64,000 bases of DNA from Anaerolineae bacterium (lineage in GTDB: Bacteria; Chloroflexota; Anaerolineae; Anaerolineales; Anaerolineaceae), in assembly GCA_013314735.1 (NCBI GenBank), contig JABUFD010000001.1, forward strand, positions 496,001 through 560,000. Reading direction: 5' to 3'. A model generated the notes under the pieces. That model was not told where the DNA came from, did not search any database, and saw only the letters and a list, made by a program, of their open reading frames with translations. A program made the translations under genes and the position numbers. Positions 24,055 to 32,720 of this stretch are shown here, in pieces (positions within the stretch are counted from its first letter, which is position 1; every line of letters starts with the position of its first letter).

Positions 24055-25050
24055 ATGCGTATTGGGCAGAATCCTGCAAAAAAAGCAAACACTGTTGCAA
24101 AACCGGAACGCATTACGGTGGCGGTGTTGAATTACATCCCGGTAATTGGTGGATTTTTCAGCGAAATGCCGGATGTGTTAAAAATTTGCCTCACCAGCAT
24201 CCGTCAACATACTGATCTGCCATTCGATCTGCTTGTTTTCGATAACGGTTCCTGTGAAGAGGTTACGCAGTACCTGGCGGATGAGAAGAACAACGGAAAT
24301 ATCCAATACCTGATCCTCTCCGAAAAAAACCTGGGCAAGGGTGGTGCCTGGAATATGATTCTCAGTGGTGCACCGGGTGAAATCATCGCCTATTCGGATA
24401 ATGATATCTATTATCGCAAGGGGTGGCTCTCCCATTCGCTGCGGCTGTTGGAAACCTACCCCAATGTGGGTATGGTAACAGCCCGTCCGTTTCGCAGCGA
24501 CATGGCGGTTTGCAGCGCGACCCTGGCGTGGGCAGCAAATACCCCAGACGTTGTTTATGAAGAAGGCAGTTTCATCCGTTGGGAAGATTACCGTGATTTT
24601 AACATGAGCATTGGCAATTCAGAAGAGGAACTACGCACGTATTTCCAGCAGTCCGTGGATCGCAGAATGACTTTTCGGGACCAGACCGCTTTTGTGGGTG
24701 CGTCTCATTGGCAATTTCTTGCCTATAAAACAATTTTTAATCCATTCCTGCCGTTCAGCATGGAGCGCCCGATGGGGCAGGTGAAACACCTTGACCAACA
24801 GATTGATGCGCAAGGGTATTTGCGTTTGATGACTCCGTATCCCTACGCGGTGAATATCAGCAATTCCCTGCAGCATACCCCCGAAATACCTCCCGAATTT
24901 GTTTCGGATGTGCTTGGGAATACAAATCACGCTTCTGGCAGGGATTCCAACACATCATTTGTCCGCAGGATGCTGGATGTCGATGTGGTCAAGCGGTTTT
25001 TCATGAAGTTGTATAATTTAATTTTCGACTGGTATATAAAAAATGACTGA
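24055..25050 (+). CDS. Glycosyltransferase family 2
   Basis: A 331-residue GT-A enzyme. DLLVFDNGSCEEVTQYL near residue 60 is the nucleotide-binding start of the fold, EKNLGKGGAWNMIL near 95 is the usual GxGxAxN-type block, and GEIIAYSDNDIYYRKGWL near 113 includes the acidic DXD motif as SDNDIYY. It starts three bases after the preceding gene and overlaps the next by 8, so it belongs to the same transcript. It should add one sugar with inversion at the cytoplasmic side. Confidence 0.85.
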   Translation: MRIGQNPAKKANTVAKPERITVAVLNYIPVIGGFFSEMPDVLKICLTSIRQHTDLPFDLLVFDNGSCEEVTQYLADEKNNGNIQYLILSEKNLGKGGAWNMILSGAPGEIIAYSDNDIYYRKGWLSHSLRLLETYPNVGMVTARPFRSDMAVCSATLAWAANTPDVVYEEGSFIRWEDYRDFNMSIGNSEEELRTYFQQSVDRRMTFRDQTAFVGASHWQFLAYKTIFNPFLPFSMERPMGQVKHLDQQIDAQGYLRLMTPYPYAVNISNSLQHTPEIPPEFVSDVLGNTNHASGRDSNTSFVRRMLDVDVVKRFFMKLYNLIFDWYIKND

Positions 25051-26488
25051 ACCCACAAAAACCATTTTTCTCATTCTGGATCATGGTCTGGGCCTGGGAT
25101 GTTTCTTTGAAACAGAGCTGGCGCAGTATCTGCTGGAATGCGACTTGCAGGTGGTTGTTTTTGTGCAGGAAAGTATGCTGGATTATGTCAGGACAGCATA
25201 TCAAAAACCAAACCTGATCTTTGAATCGATGCGTGATGGTGAAATTCAACGCTACCGGAATTCACGGCATGCCGGAATGTATGAACTGGTGGAACATGTT
25301 CGCAGGGCAAGCGCGAATCATGTGATTCCATTGACCTATGTGGATACCCACCGCAAGCGTAAGGAATTTGAGTCAACGGGGCGGCGCCGGTGGACAATCA
25401 AACTGATGCGTCCTTTCATCTATCTCAACCGCTACTCAAGAATCGCGCGCTGGCTGTTTCGTAAATTGTTAGCGGTAATGGATACCCCGTCCCTTTATCG
25501 TGACCTGTTCGAGATATATCAGCCCGTGCTGGTGGTTTCGCAAACTGCGGGGTGGCGGTTGGATCAGTATATGCTGCGTGAGGCTTCACGCCTGAAAATC
25601 AAAACAGCGTATGTGACGGTAGGTTGGGACAACCCCAGCAGCCAGGGTCTTCCAGGCGCATTTATCGATCAGGCCAATGTCTGGTCAGAAATTCACCGTT
25701 GGGAACTTTCCAAGGGGAGTGATTGGAACGAAAGCGATATTCACGTGGGAGGGATGCCCCTGTTCGACGGATATATCTCACACCAGTGGTTGATTGACCG
25801 GCATGAATATTTCCGCATGCATGGTCTGGACCCGAATAAAAAGCTGATTGCATTTGCCGCCACTGCCCTCAGTATCACCCCGAACCTGCATATTATCGAA
25901 GCGCTGGTGAAAAGTGTTCACGCTGGCAGGATCAACCAACCCGCCCAGGTGCTGATACGGTTCCACCCCAATCACTTTAAGGAACAGGGTCATTACCGTG
26001 AGGAATACCAGGCGATTAAAGAACTGGTCGCCAAATACCCGGACGACATCAAATTTGTCGAGCCAAAAGAAACGCCGGGTGGCATTGAACGGTATTCCGG
26101 TGAGGATTTTCCCGAAAAAGCTTCGATGATGTATTATTGTGATGTGATGGTGACCATCTACTCCACCATGGTGGTTGAAGCGGCGTTGGTGAATACGCCT
26201 TTCATCAGCGCATGTATACCGATTGAAGGTGGATGGGGCAAGGGCAAATTCTCTATCGACCTGCGGGAGGTGCCGGCATGGCCAACCGCATCTCGTGTCA
26301 ACGAGATGAAAGCAGGCAAAACGGTTTTTACCACGGATGAATTGGTCAGCGCCATCAACCAGTACCTGGATAATCCTACTTTAGATCAGGAACAGCGCCG
26401 GGCATTCGTCAGGAGTGAGTTAACCTACCTTGATGGGGAAGCCACTCGTAAAACGGCACAGTTCATCCTTGGATTGCTGAAGCCATAA
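25043..26488 (+). CDS. GT-B-like surface polysaccharide protein (481 aa)
   Basis: A 481-residue protein without signal peptide. It opens TIFLILDHGLGLGCFFETEL, and the second half contains QVLIRFHPNHFKEQGHYR near residue 307 and DVMVTIYSTMVVEAALVNTPFI near 370, resembling the HP and S/T-rich donor loops of CDP-glycerol glycerophosphotransferase-like and capsule transferases. The same general features occur in the 545-residue protein at 16596, though the sequences are different. It sits between a GT2 gene and the second NeuB. A phospho-glycosyl or sialyl-type transferase is possible; no firm family. Confidence 0.6.
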   Translation: MTEPTKTIFLILDHGLGLGCFFETELAQYLLECDLQVVVFVQESMLDYVRTAYQKPNLIFESMRDGEIQRYRNSRHAGMYELVEHVRRASANHVIPLTYVDTHRKRKEFESTGRRRWTIKLMRPFIYLNRYSRIARWLFRKLLAVMDTPSLYRDLFEIYQPVLVVSQTAGWRLDQYMLREASRLKIKTAYVTVGWDNPSSQGLPGAFIDQANVWSEIHRWELSKGSDWNESDIHVGGMPLFDGYISHQWLIDRHEYFRMHGLDPNKKLIAFAATALSITPNLHIIEALVKSVHAGRINQPAQVLIRFHPNHFKEQGHYREEYQAIKELVAKYPDDIKFVEPKETPGGIERYSGEDFPEKASMMYYCDVMVTIYSTMVVEAALVNTPFISACIPIEGGWGKGKFSIDLREVPAWPTASRVNEMKAGKTVFTTDELVSAINQYLDNPTLDQEQRRAFVRSELTYLDGEATRKTAQFILGLLKP

Positions 26489-26500
26489 AGGAGGCAAGTT

Positions 26501-27568
26501 ATGAACGTCCAAAAGGAGTTTGCCATAGGTCAAAAAATGGTAGGGGAAGGGCACCCCTGTCTGGTGGTGGCAGAGGTCTCCCAGACCCATGAAGGATCCC
26601 TGGGCAATGCGCATAAGTATATTGACGTGGTCGCGGATGCCGGGGCGGATGCGATCAAATTCCAAACCCACATTGCCCATGCCGAAAGCAGTGCTGAAGA
26701 ACCTTTCCGGGTGAAATTCAGCCAGCAGGATAATACCAGGTACGAGTATTGGAAGAGAATGGAATTTTCCCCGGCGGGTTGGGCCTCCCTGGCAAATCAT
26801 TGCCAGGAGCGTGGAATCCTGTTTCTCAGCTCTCCTTTTTCAGAAGAAGCTATCGATCTGCTCCATTCTTTGAACATGCCTGCCTGGAAAGTCGCCTCCG
26901 GCGAAGTGACCAATCCGATCCTGATTCAAAAAATGATTGATACTGGCCTTCCCATCCTGTTATCCAGCGGCATGAGCAGCTATGCCGAATTGGATCGGGT
27001 GGTTGCCCAAATTCAGGCGGCATCTGTTCCATTGTTGATCTTTCAATGTACAACCAAATACCCGCCGCCGGTGGAAGAAGTGGGGTTGAATATGCTGGAA
27101 GTGTATCGCAACCGTTACGGCGGCATTCCGGTGGGTTTGTCTGACCATTCTGGGACGATCTTCCCCGGCCTGGGTGCGGCCATGCTTGGGGTGAATATGA
27201 TCGAAGTTCATGTCACCTTAAGTGACAATCTCTTTGGCCCTGATGTGCCAGTATCGCTCAACCCGGAGAAACTTAAAATGCTGGTGGATGGCGTCCACTT
27301 CCTCGAAGCGGTGAATCGCTCCCCGGTCAACAAAGATTTGCTTGCAGACGAATTGGCACAGATGCGCCGGATTTTTGGCAGGAGCCTGAGTGTCGTTCGC
27401 GATCTGCCAGCCGGGCACGTAATCAGCTGGGATGACCTGAGCTCCAAGAAGCCAGGCTATTATATCCTGGTGGAACAGATTGATGATGTCATCGGAAGAA
27501 GCCTGAAGCGGGATTACCACCAGGGAGAATTTCTGAAAACAGAGGATCTTGAATCGTATGCAGCGTAG
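26501..27568 (+). CDS. neuB: NeuB-type nonulosonic acid synthase, copy 2
   Basis: A 355-residue synthase joining phosphoenolpyruvate to an N-acetylhexosamine derivative. PCLVVAEVSQTHEGSLGNAH near residue 18 gives the active-site start of the barrel, DAGADAIKFQTH near 46 is the KFQ block, WKVASGEVTNP near 127 is the GSG-like block (here ASG), and the final 65 residues form the SAF domain (SLSVVRDLPAGHVISWDDLS). AAGGAGG precedes the ATG at 26501. It is followed directly by NeuC and NeuA, so these three form a complete hydrolysing-epimerase, synthase and cytidylyltransferase route to a CMP-nonulosonic acid. Confidence 0.9.
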   Translation: MNVQKEFAIGQKMVGEGHPCLVVAEVSQTHEGSLGNAHKYIDVVADAGADAIKFQTHIAHAESSAEEPFRVKFSQQDNTRYEYWKRMEFSPAGWASLANHCQERGILFLSSPFSEEAIDLLHSLNMPAWKVASGEVTNPILIQKMIDTGLPILLSSGMSSYAELDRVVAQIQAASVPLLIFQCTTKYPPPVEEVGLNMLEVYRNRYGGIPVGLSDHSGTIFPGLGAAMLGVNMIEVHVTLSDNLFGPDVPVSLNPEKLKMLVDGVHFLEAVNRSPVNKDLLADELAQMRRIFGRSLSVVRDLPAGHVISWDDLSSKKPGYYILVEQIDDVIGRSLKRDYHQGEFLKTEDLESYAA

Positions 27569-28733
27569 AAAAATTTGCGTCGTTGTTACCGCACGTCCCA
27601 GCTATTCCCGTATTCAAACCGCACTGCAGGCGATCAAAGATCATCCTGAGCTGGAGTTGCAGCTGGTGGTTACCGCCTCTGCTTTGTTGGATCGTTATGG
27701 CCAGGTGGAAAAAACCATTGTGAGCGACGGATTTTCGATTAATGAACGCGTTTTCATGGTGCTGGAGGGGGAATCATTGGTCACATCTGCGAAAACAACC
27801 GGGCTGGGTGTGCTCGAACTGGCGACCGTTTTTGACCGCCTGGAGCCGGATATCGTTGTAACTATTGCGGACCGCTATGAGACCATGGCAACTGCCATTG
27901 CAGCAAGTTATATGAACATTCCCCTGGCCCATATTCAGGGCGGAGAAATTACCGGCAATATTGACGAAAAAGTGCGGCACGCCATCACGAAGTTGGCCGA
28001 TTACCACCTGGTGGCGACCGAACGGGCGCGGGATTACGTGGTACGGATGGGGGAAGACAAGGAATTTGTGTTTGTGACAGGCTGCCCTTCAATCGACATC
28101 GCCTCAAGGGTGATTCATGATCCTGGCTCATTGATCAATCCGTTTGAGAAGTACGGTGGTGTTGGCGCTGAGATCAACCTGGACAACGGTTACCTGGTGG
28201 TGATGCAGCACCCTGTCACCAGCGAATACCAGCTGGCGCGGCGGCAGATCACCGAGACGCTGTACGCGGTTTATGACCTGGGCCTTCCGACCTTATGGTT
28301 CTGGCCGAATGTGGATGCCGGTTCGGATGCGACCTCCAAGGGCATCCGCGCTTTCCGTGAGCAACACCAGATTCCCAATATCCATTTTTTCAAGCAAATT
28401 CCACCGGATGATTTTTTGCGGTTGCTGTTTCACAGCCAATGCCTGGTGGGCAACTCTAGCGTGGCAATCCGGGAATGTTCTTACCTGGGAATTCCGGCTG
28501 TCAATATCGGAACACGGCAGGATGGGCGGGAACGTGGCAGCAATGTGATTGATGTACACTATGACCGAGGCAGCATCCGCGAAGGAATTCAACGCGCCAT
28601 TCAACTGGATCGGACACCCGGTAACGCACTCTATGGGAATGGACAGGCCGGAGAAAAAATTGCCGCGGTCCTGGCGGAGGTTCCGCTACGGTTCAGCAAA
28701 CGCCTGACCTATGTCGATGAGGAAGCACAATGA
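27558..28733 (+). CDS. neuC: UDP-N-acetylglucosamine 2-epimerase, hydrolysing (NeuC type)
   Basis: A 391-residue GT-B-fold epimerase. ICVVVTARPSYSRIQTALQAI near the N-terminus, AHIQGGEITGNIDEKVRHAITKLADYH near residue 123 and VGNSSVAIRECSYLGIPAVNIGTRQDGRE near 300 are the family blocks. These enzymes release UDP from UDP-N-acetylglucosamine or its 6-deoxy relatives while inverting C2, giving the free sugar used by NeuB. The ATG at 27558 lies inside the end of the neuB gene (overlap 11 bases); an in-frame TTG at 27549 is less likely. NeuC, rather than a membrane or non-hydrolysing epimerase, is supported by its place between neuB and neuA. Confidence 0.9.
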   Translation: MQRRKICVVVTARPSYSRIQTALQAIKDHPELELQLVVTASALLDRYGQVEKTIVSDGFSINERVFMVLEGESLVTSAKTTGLGVLELATVFDRLEPDIVVTIADRYETMATAIAASYMNIPLAHIQGGEITGNIDEKVRHAITKLADYHLVATERARDYVVRMGEDKEFVFVTGCPSIDIASRVIHDPGSLINPFEKYGGVGAEINLDNGYLVVMQHPVTSEYQLARRQITETLYAVYDLGLPTLWFWPNVDAGSDATSKGIRAFREQHQIPNIHFFKQIPPDDFLRLLFHSQCLVGNSSVAIRECSYLGIPAVNIGTRQDGRERGSNVIDVHYDRGSIREGIQRAIQLDRTPGNALYGNGQAGEKIAAVLAEVPLRFSKRLTYVDEEAQ

Positions 28734-29440
28734 ACCCAAAAATTCTGGCGATCATTCCAGCGCGCGGGGGCTCCAAAGGCGTCAGTCAAAAAAACATCCG
28801 GGAGATCGGTGGCAAGCCCCTGATCCAGTATGCAATTGATGCCGCCCTGGCAATTAAAGCGGATCTCCATCGAATCATTGTGAGTACCGATGATTCCCGC
28901 ATTGCTGAAGTGGCAGCGCAATGCGGCGCGGAAGTGCCATTTCTGCGTCCCGCCGAGCTGGCACAGGATACAACTCCGATGATCCCTGTATTGCAGCATG
29001 TGGTTCGCTTTGTGGAACAACAGGAGGGAGCGGCTGTTGATTGGGTGTTGCTGCTACAGCCAACCGCCCTGTTCCGGACTTCCCAGGACCTGCAGCAGGC
29101 GATTCACCTGGGTTTACAGGGCGGGTGTGATTCGGTGATCAGTGTGGTGCAGGTTTTCTCCACACATCCGATCCTGATGAAAAAAATTGTGGATGATTGC
29201 CTGGTTCCTTTCAGCATTGAGGAGAAAGAGGGAACCCGACGGCAGGATTATGCCCCGCCGGCTTACATGCGCAATGGTGCCATTTATTTCTCTCGGCGGG
29301 ACAACATTATGAAACACAACTCCATCTGGGGCAGCCGCATCCGCCCGTACATCATGCCGGAGGAACGCTCCGTCAACATCGACAGTCTGATGGATTTTCG
29401 CCTGGCGCAGCTGATGATGGAAGACAAGGACAATGGCTAA
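28730..29440 (+). CDS. neuA: CMP-nonulosonic acid synthetase (NeuA type)
   Basis: A 236-residue cytidylyltransferase. ILAIIPARGGSKGVSQKNIR at residues 4-23 is the CTP-binding loop, IVSTDDSRIAEVAAQCGAEV follows, and WVLLLQPTALFRTSQDLQQA near 104 is the conserved acceptor block. It activates a nonulosonic acid to its CMP form, the donor for transfer. It overlaps neuC by four bases and the next dehydrogenase gene by 8. Which acid (sialic, legionaminic or pseudaminic) cannot be decided by reading, although NeuC/NeuB/NeuA order favours a neuraminic or legionaminic type. Confidence 0.9.
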   Translation: MNPKILAIIPARGGSKGVSQKNIREIGGKPLIQYAIDAALAIKADLHRIIVSTDDSRIAEVAAQCGAEVPFLRPAELAQDTTPMIPVLQHVVRFVEQQEGAAVDWVLLLQPTALFRTSQDLQQAIHLGLQGGCDSVISVVQVFSTHPILMKKIVDDCLVPFSIEEKEGTRRQDYAPPAYMRNGAIYFSRRDNIMKHNSIWGSRIRPYIMPEERSVNIDSLMDFRLAQLMMEDKDNG

Positions 29441-30386
29441 AAACCACCCTCCCAGAATATTGATTGTCGAGCCGGATGGCTATGCCGAGGAAGCGCTTTC
29501 CATTTACCGCCAGTTGGGAACGGTTGAATTGGGTGATTTCGGCCAGCAACCCCTGCCGCCGACAAAAGATATTGACGTGCTTGTGGTCCGGCTGCGCCAT
29601 CAATTGGATGCGGCCTGGCTTTCCCAAACCAGGGGCCTGCGCGTGATTGCCACCCCGACCACCGGCCTCGACCATATTGACCTTACCGTTGCCAGGCAAC
29701 GGGGGATTGAGGTGATCAGTCTGAAAGGCCAGCTGGCATTTTTACGCTCCATCCATGCAACGGCTGAACATACCTGGGCTTGTTTGTTAAGCCTGATCCG
29801 CCATATTCCCCCTGCCTGTGATTCCGTGTCGCAAGGGGTGTGGAATCGGGACGCATATCGCGGGAATGAACTGTTTGGAAAGACCCTGGGAATTTTGGGA
29901 TTGGGACGAGTTGGTGAAAAAGTAGCCAGGTACGGGATGTGCTTTGGGATGACAGTGGCTGCGTATGACCCCTACCGCGAAAATTGGGTGGAGGGCGTGG
30001 AACGGCTGGATAGCATGGACGACCTGCTCGCTTCCAGCCAGATCCTTTCGATTCATGTTCCGTTGAACGAGGAGACCGTCGGGTTGATTGGGGAGTCACA
30101 ACTGCGGAAGCTGCCGCAGGGCGCGTTCCTGTTGAATACGGCCCGTGGTGAGGTCATCGATGAAGCTGCCTTGCTGCAAGTATTACAGGAAGGTGGGTTG
30201 GCGGGAGCAGCTTTGGATGTGATTTGCGGTGAACGGCAGCTGGATTTTGAAACCAACCCCTTGCTGAACTATGCCCGGGAAAACGATCATCTGCAGATCA
30301 CACCCCATATCGCCGGGGCAACGTTTGAGTCAATGATGAAGACGGAAGTGTACATCGCTAACAGGGTGTATAATACCCTTAAGTAA
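29433..30386 (+). CDS. D-isomer-specific 2-hydroxyacid dehydrogenase
   Basis: A 317-residue NAD-dependent dehydrogenase like phosphoglycerate dehydrogenase. The Rossmann fingerprint is LGILGLGRVGEKVARYG near residue 150. The catalytic Arg lies in LNTARGEVIDEAALL near 231 and the His in LQITPHIAGATFESM near 288. There is no C-terminal ACT domain, so it is the short form. Its presence directly after neuA, in overlapping frames, suggests it makes a glycan precursor (for example a hydroxy-acid or glycerate-type substituent) instead of serine, but this is inference. Confidence 0.88.
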   Translation: MAKNHPPRILIVEPDGYAEEALSIYRQLGTVELGDFGQQPLPPTKDIDVLVVRLRHQLDAAWLSQTRGLRVIATPTTGLDHIDLTVARQRGIEVISLKGQLAFLRSIHATAEHTWACLLSLIRHIPPACDSVSQGVWNRDAYRGNELFGKTLGILGLGRVGEKVARYGMCFGMTVAAYDPYRENWVEGVERLDSMDDLLASSQILSIHVPLNEETVGLIGESQLRKLPQGAFLLNTARGEVIDEAALLQVLQEGGLAGAALDVICGERQLDFETNPLLNYARENDHLQITPHIAGATFESMMKTEVYIANRVYNTLK

Positions 30387-30417
30387 TAAATTATCGGTAA
30401 GATGTAGCGAGGGTGTT

Positions 30418-31365
30418 TTGACTGATCAGAAAATCAGTGTTGTTGTGCCTGTATTTAATACAGGGAAATATCTGGCAGCAGCTGTAGAATCTGCCATGAA
30501 TCAACCTGAAACAGGAGAAGTCATCATTGTGGATGATGGTTCCACGGATGACTCCTGGTTGGTGGCGAAAACACTCAGCCAAAATTACCAGCAGGTACAC
30601 ATTTTTCAACATGAGGGCGGAATAAACCGGGGGATTGCAGCGACCCGGAACCTTGCGATTCGTCAATGCCAGTGCCCGATCATCGGCTTTCTGGATTCTG
30701 ATGACGTCTATTTACCGCATGCCTTCACCGCGGCGCTGAAAATATTGGCAGACCCGGAGGTGGACGGCGTATATGGGATTGTGAGTGTTGCGTATTGGGA
30801 GAATGGGTGTCTATCGCTTGCAGAACCACCGGAATATATCGGGATTCGTCAGCGTGTAGCGCCGGCAGATTTGTTTGAAGTACTGGTCAATGGCAGGTTG
30901 AAGAGTTTTCACGCCAATTCACTCCTGGTAAAAAGGACCTTGTTCGAAAAAACGGGTTTGTTTGATGAGAGTTTGGTCTTGAAGGAAGATGTAGAAATGT
31001 GGATTCGTATGGCAGCCATGGGGAATCTGGTTCCCGGTGATTTGGTCAATCCAGTAGCCATCCACACCTATCATAAAACACGTTCCATGAATCGAATGGC
31101 GGACGTTCTTCCGCGGATGAATAAAAAATACCGCCTGGGCTTGTTAACATGGATCACAAGAAAATTTCCACACGACCATGATAAGATTAGGTTGATGGAA
31201 ATTCGGGTAGGCGCAGAGTTTCTCCAGAATAACCATCTGTTCTTCTTGTTAAGACCAGGTTTTGCTCTCGCAATTTTATTATACTTGGCAGCCCTCCACC
31301 CGCGGATTGTGTTCAATTGGGAAGTGTGGAAATTAGCCATTAAATATGTCTTCCCTTCGCTTTAA
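30418..31365 (+). CDS. Glycosyltransferase family 2
   Basis: A 315-residue GT-A enzyme. ISVVVPVFNTGKYLAAAVES at residues 6-25, EVIIVDDGSTDDSW near 37 and PIIGFLDSDDVYLPHAF near 86 (the DXD site) are textbook GT2 motifs. The likely start is the TTG at 30418 after GCGAGGGTG. It comes 31 bases after the dehydrogenase and before a GT4 gene, so it should take part in the same glycan. The C-terminal region ends with a hydrophobic stretch (FALAILLYLAALH) that may touch the membrane. Confidence 0.9.
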   Translation: MTDQKISVVVPVFNTGKYLAAAVESAMNQPETGEVIIVDDGSTDDSWLVAKTLSQNYQQVHIFQHEGGINRGIAATRNLAIRQCQCPIIGFLDSDDVYLPHAFTAALKILADPEVDGVYGIVSVAYWENGCLSLAEPPEYIGIRQRVAPADLFEVLVNGRLKSFHANSLLVKRTLFEKTGLFDESLVLKEDVEMWIRMAAMGNLVPGDLVNPVAIHTYHKTRSMNRMADVLPRMNKKYRLGLLTWITRKFPHDHDKIRLMEIRVGAEFLQNNHLFFLLRPGFALAILLYLAALHPRIVFNWEVWKLAIKYVFPSL

Positions 31366-31403
31366 TCAACAAAATAAAAACACCAGGAAAACACCTCCAA
31401 CCA

Positions 31404-32720
31404 ATGAAAATTTTTCTCATTACCCATAATCTGATTCCGCAACCCACGGCATTTGGATCAGCGATCCATGTCTGGTCGATCCTGAGTACCATGGTAAAAC
31501 GGGGGCATCAGGTGCGGTTGATTGTGTACGATGCCGGTGCCAACTGGCAGGAGAGAACCGCGCCCGAAGTCATCCACCAAATCACGAAATTGGGTGTGGA
31601 ATTGACCGTATTGACCAAAAAGAAGGCCGCGTTTCGGAATAATTCCCTCGTTCAGTCCATCTCCGCAGTCTTCAAACGGTTGATGTCACCTGGCGCGATC
31701 GATTACTATGCCGGCCCCTTGTTTATTGAGGATCTGCGTGCTCTGGTGCATCAACACCAACCAGATGTGTTATTCGCATACACATTTGATGCTGCGTCAC
31801 TGATTACTGGAATAGATGGCGTAGTTCGCGTGGCTTCCGTGGTAGACCTGGACCATATCGCCCGCAGGGAACGTCAGTTTAAAAAGGCAGGATTCCATCC
31901 CATCAATACGTTGAAACATTGGATTGATCTAATTCTGCTTGCCAGAATGCCGGGGGTGATGGTCTCCATTTTACGGCAATGCGACCTGGTTTTTGAACAT
32001 GCCTCTCATCACAAACAGTGGCTGAAAGCCCAGGGATTGCAAAAAATTGATTATCATCCTGTTCTGGTGCTGGATTATGCAAGCAATGTAAAGAAGAATT
32101 TTGAAACCCGAATTGATTCACAAAGACCTATCAAAATTTCCCTGGTCGGGAAAGTGAATGGCGTTGCCACGCTGACTGGTTTGCGCCTGTTGGCAACAGA
32201 ACTGTTGCCGATTTTGCGCCAAGATCCCGCCTGCAGCGATTGTGAAATCCATGTGATCGGAGGCGGTCAACTTCCTGGAGATTTGGCCCAGCAACTAAAT
32301 GATGACCAGATAATCATCCGTGGCTTTGTGGAGGACATTCAGGCAGAATTCCTCAACAGCGATATCATTCTGGTGCCCACCCCGATTGATCTGGGTTTTC
32401 GAACCCGAATTGCCGAGGCTTTTTCGTATGGATGCTGCGTGGTGGCGCATTCCGCGAATGCCGAGGGGATGCCTGAACTTCGACACGGTGACAATGGTTT
32501 ACTCGGGGATACAGGCGCGTCATTGGCTGCCCAGCTGTTACGGGCGGTGAAATCAGCTGACCTTCGCCGTCAACTGGGCGAAGCAGCGCGCAAGACTTTC
32601 GAGAGAGAACTTTCCGGCGATGTGAACAGCGACCTGATGTTGGAAAAGATTGAAGGACTTGTCAGGCAGATGCACGACAAAAATGCGTTTAAAGTTCTCA
32701 CGGGAGAAAATCACCAATGA
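31404..32720 (+). CDS. Glycosyltransferase family 4
   Basis: A 438-residue GT-B protein. It opens MKIFLITHNLIPQPTAFGSA, a GT4-type start, and near residue 313 has DIILVPTPIDLGFRTRIAEA followed by FSYGCCVVAHS, the donor-binding region where the EX7E pair is weaker than usual (the first Glu position is Asp). The protein is longer than the other GT4 enzymes here because of an insertion around residues 80-130. It overlaps the oxidoreductase gene by four bases. The activity is likely but its specificity is unknown. Confidence 0.8.
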   Translation: MKIFLITHNLIPQPTAFGSAIHVWSILSTMVKRGHQVRLIVYDAGANWQERTAPEVIHQITKLGVELTVLTKKKAAFRNNSLVQSISAVFKRLMSPGAIDYYAGPLFIEDLRALVHQHQPDVLFAYTFDAASLITGIDGVVRVASVVDLDHIARRERQFKKAGFHPINTLKHWIDLILLARMPGVMVSILRQCDLVFEHASHHKQWLKAQGLQKIDYHPVLVLDYASNVKKNFETRIDSQRPIKISLVGKVNGVATLTGLRLLATELLPILRQDPACSDCEIHVIGGGQLPGDLAQQLNDDQIIIRGFVEDIQAEFLNSDIILVPTPIDLGFRTRIAEAFSYGCCVVAHSANAEGMPELRHGDNGLLGDTGASLAAQLLRAVKSADLRRQLGEAARKTFERELSGDVNSDLMLEKIEGLVRQMHDKNAFKVLTGENHQ

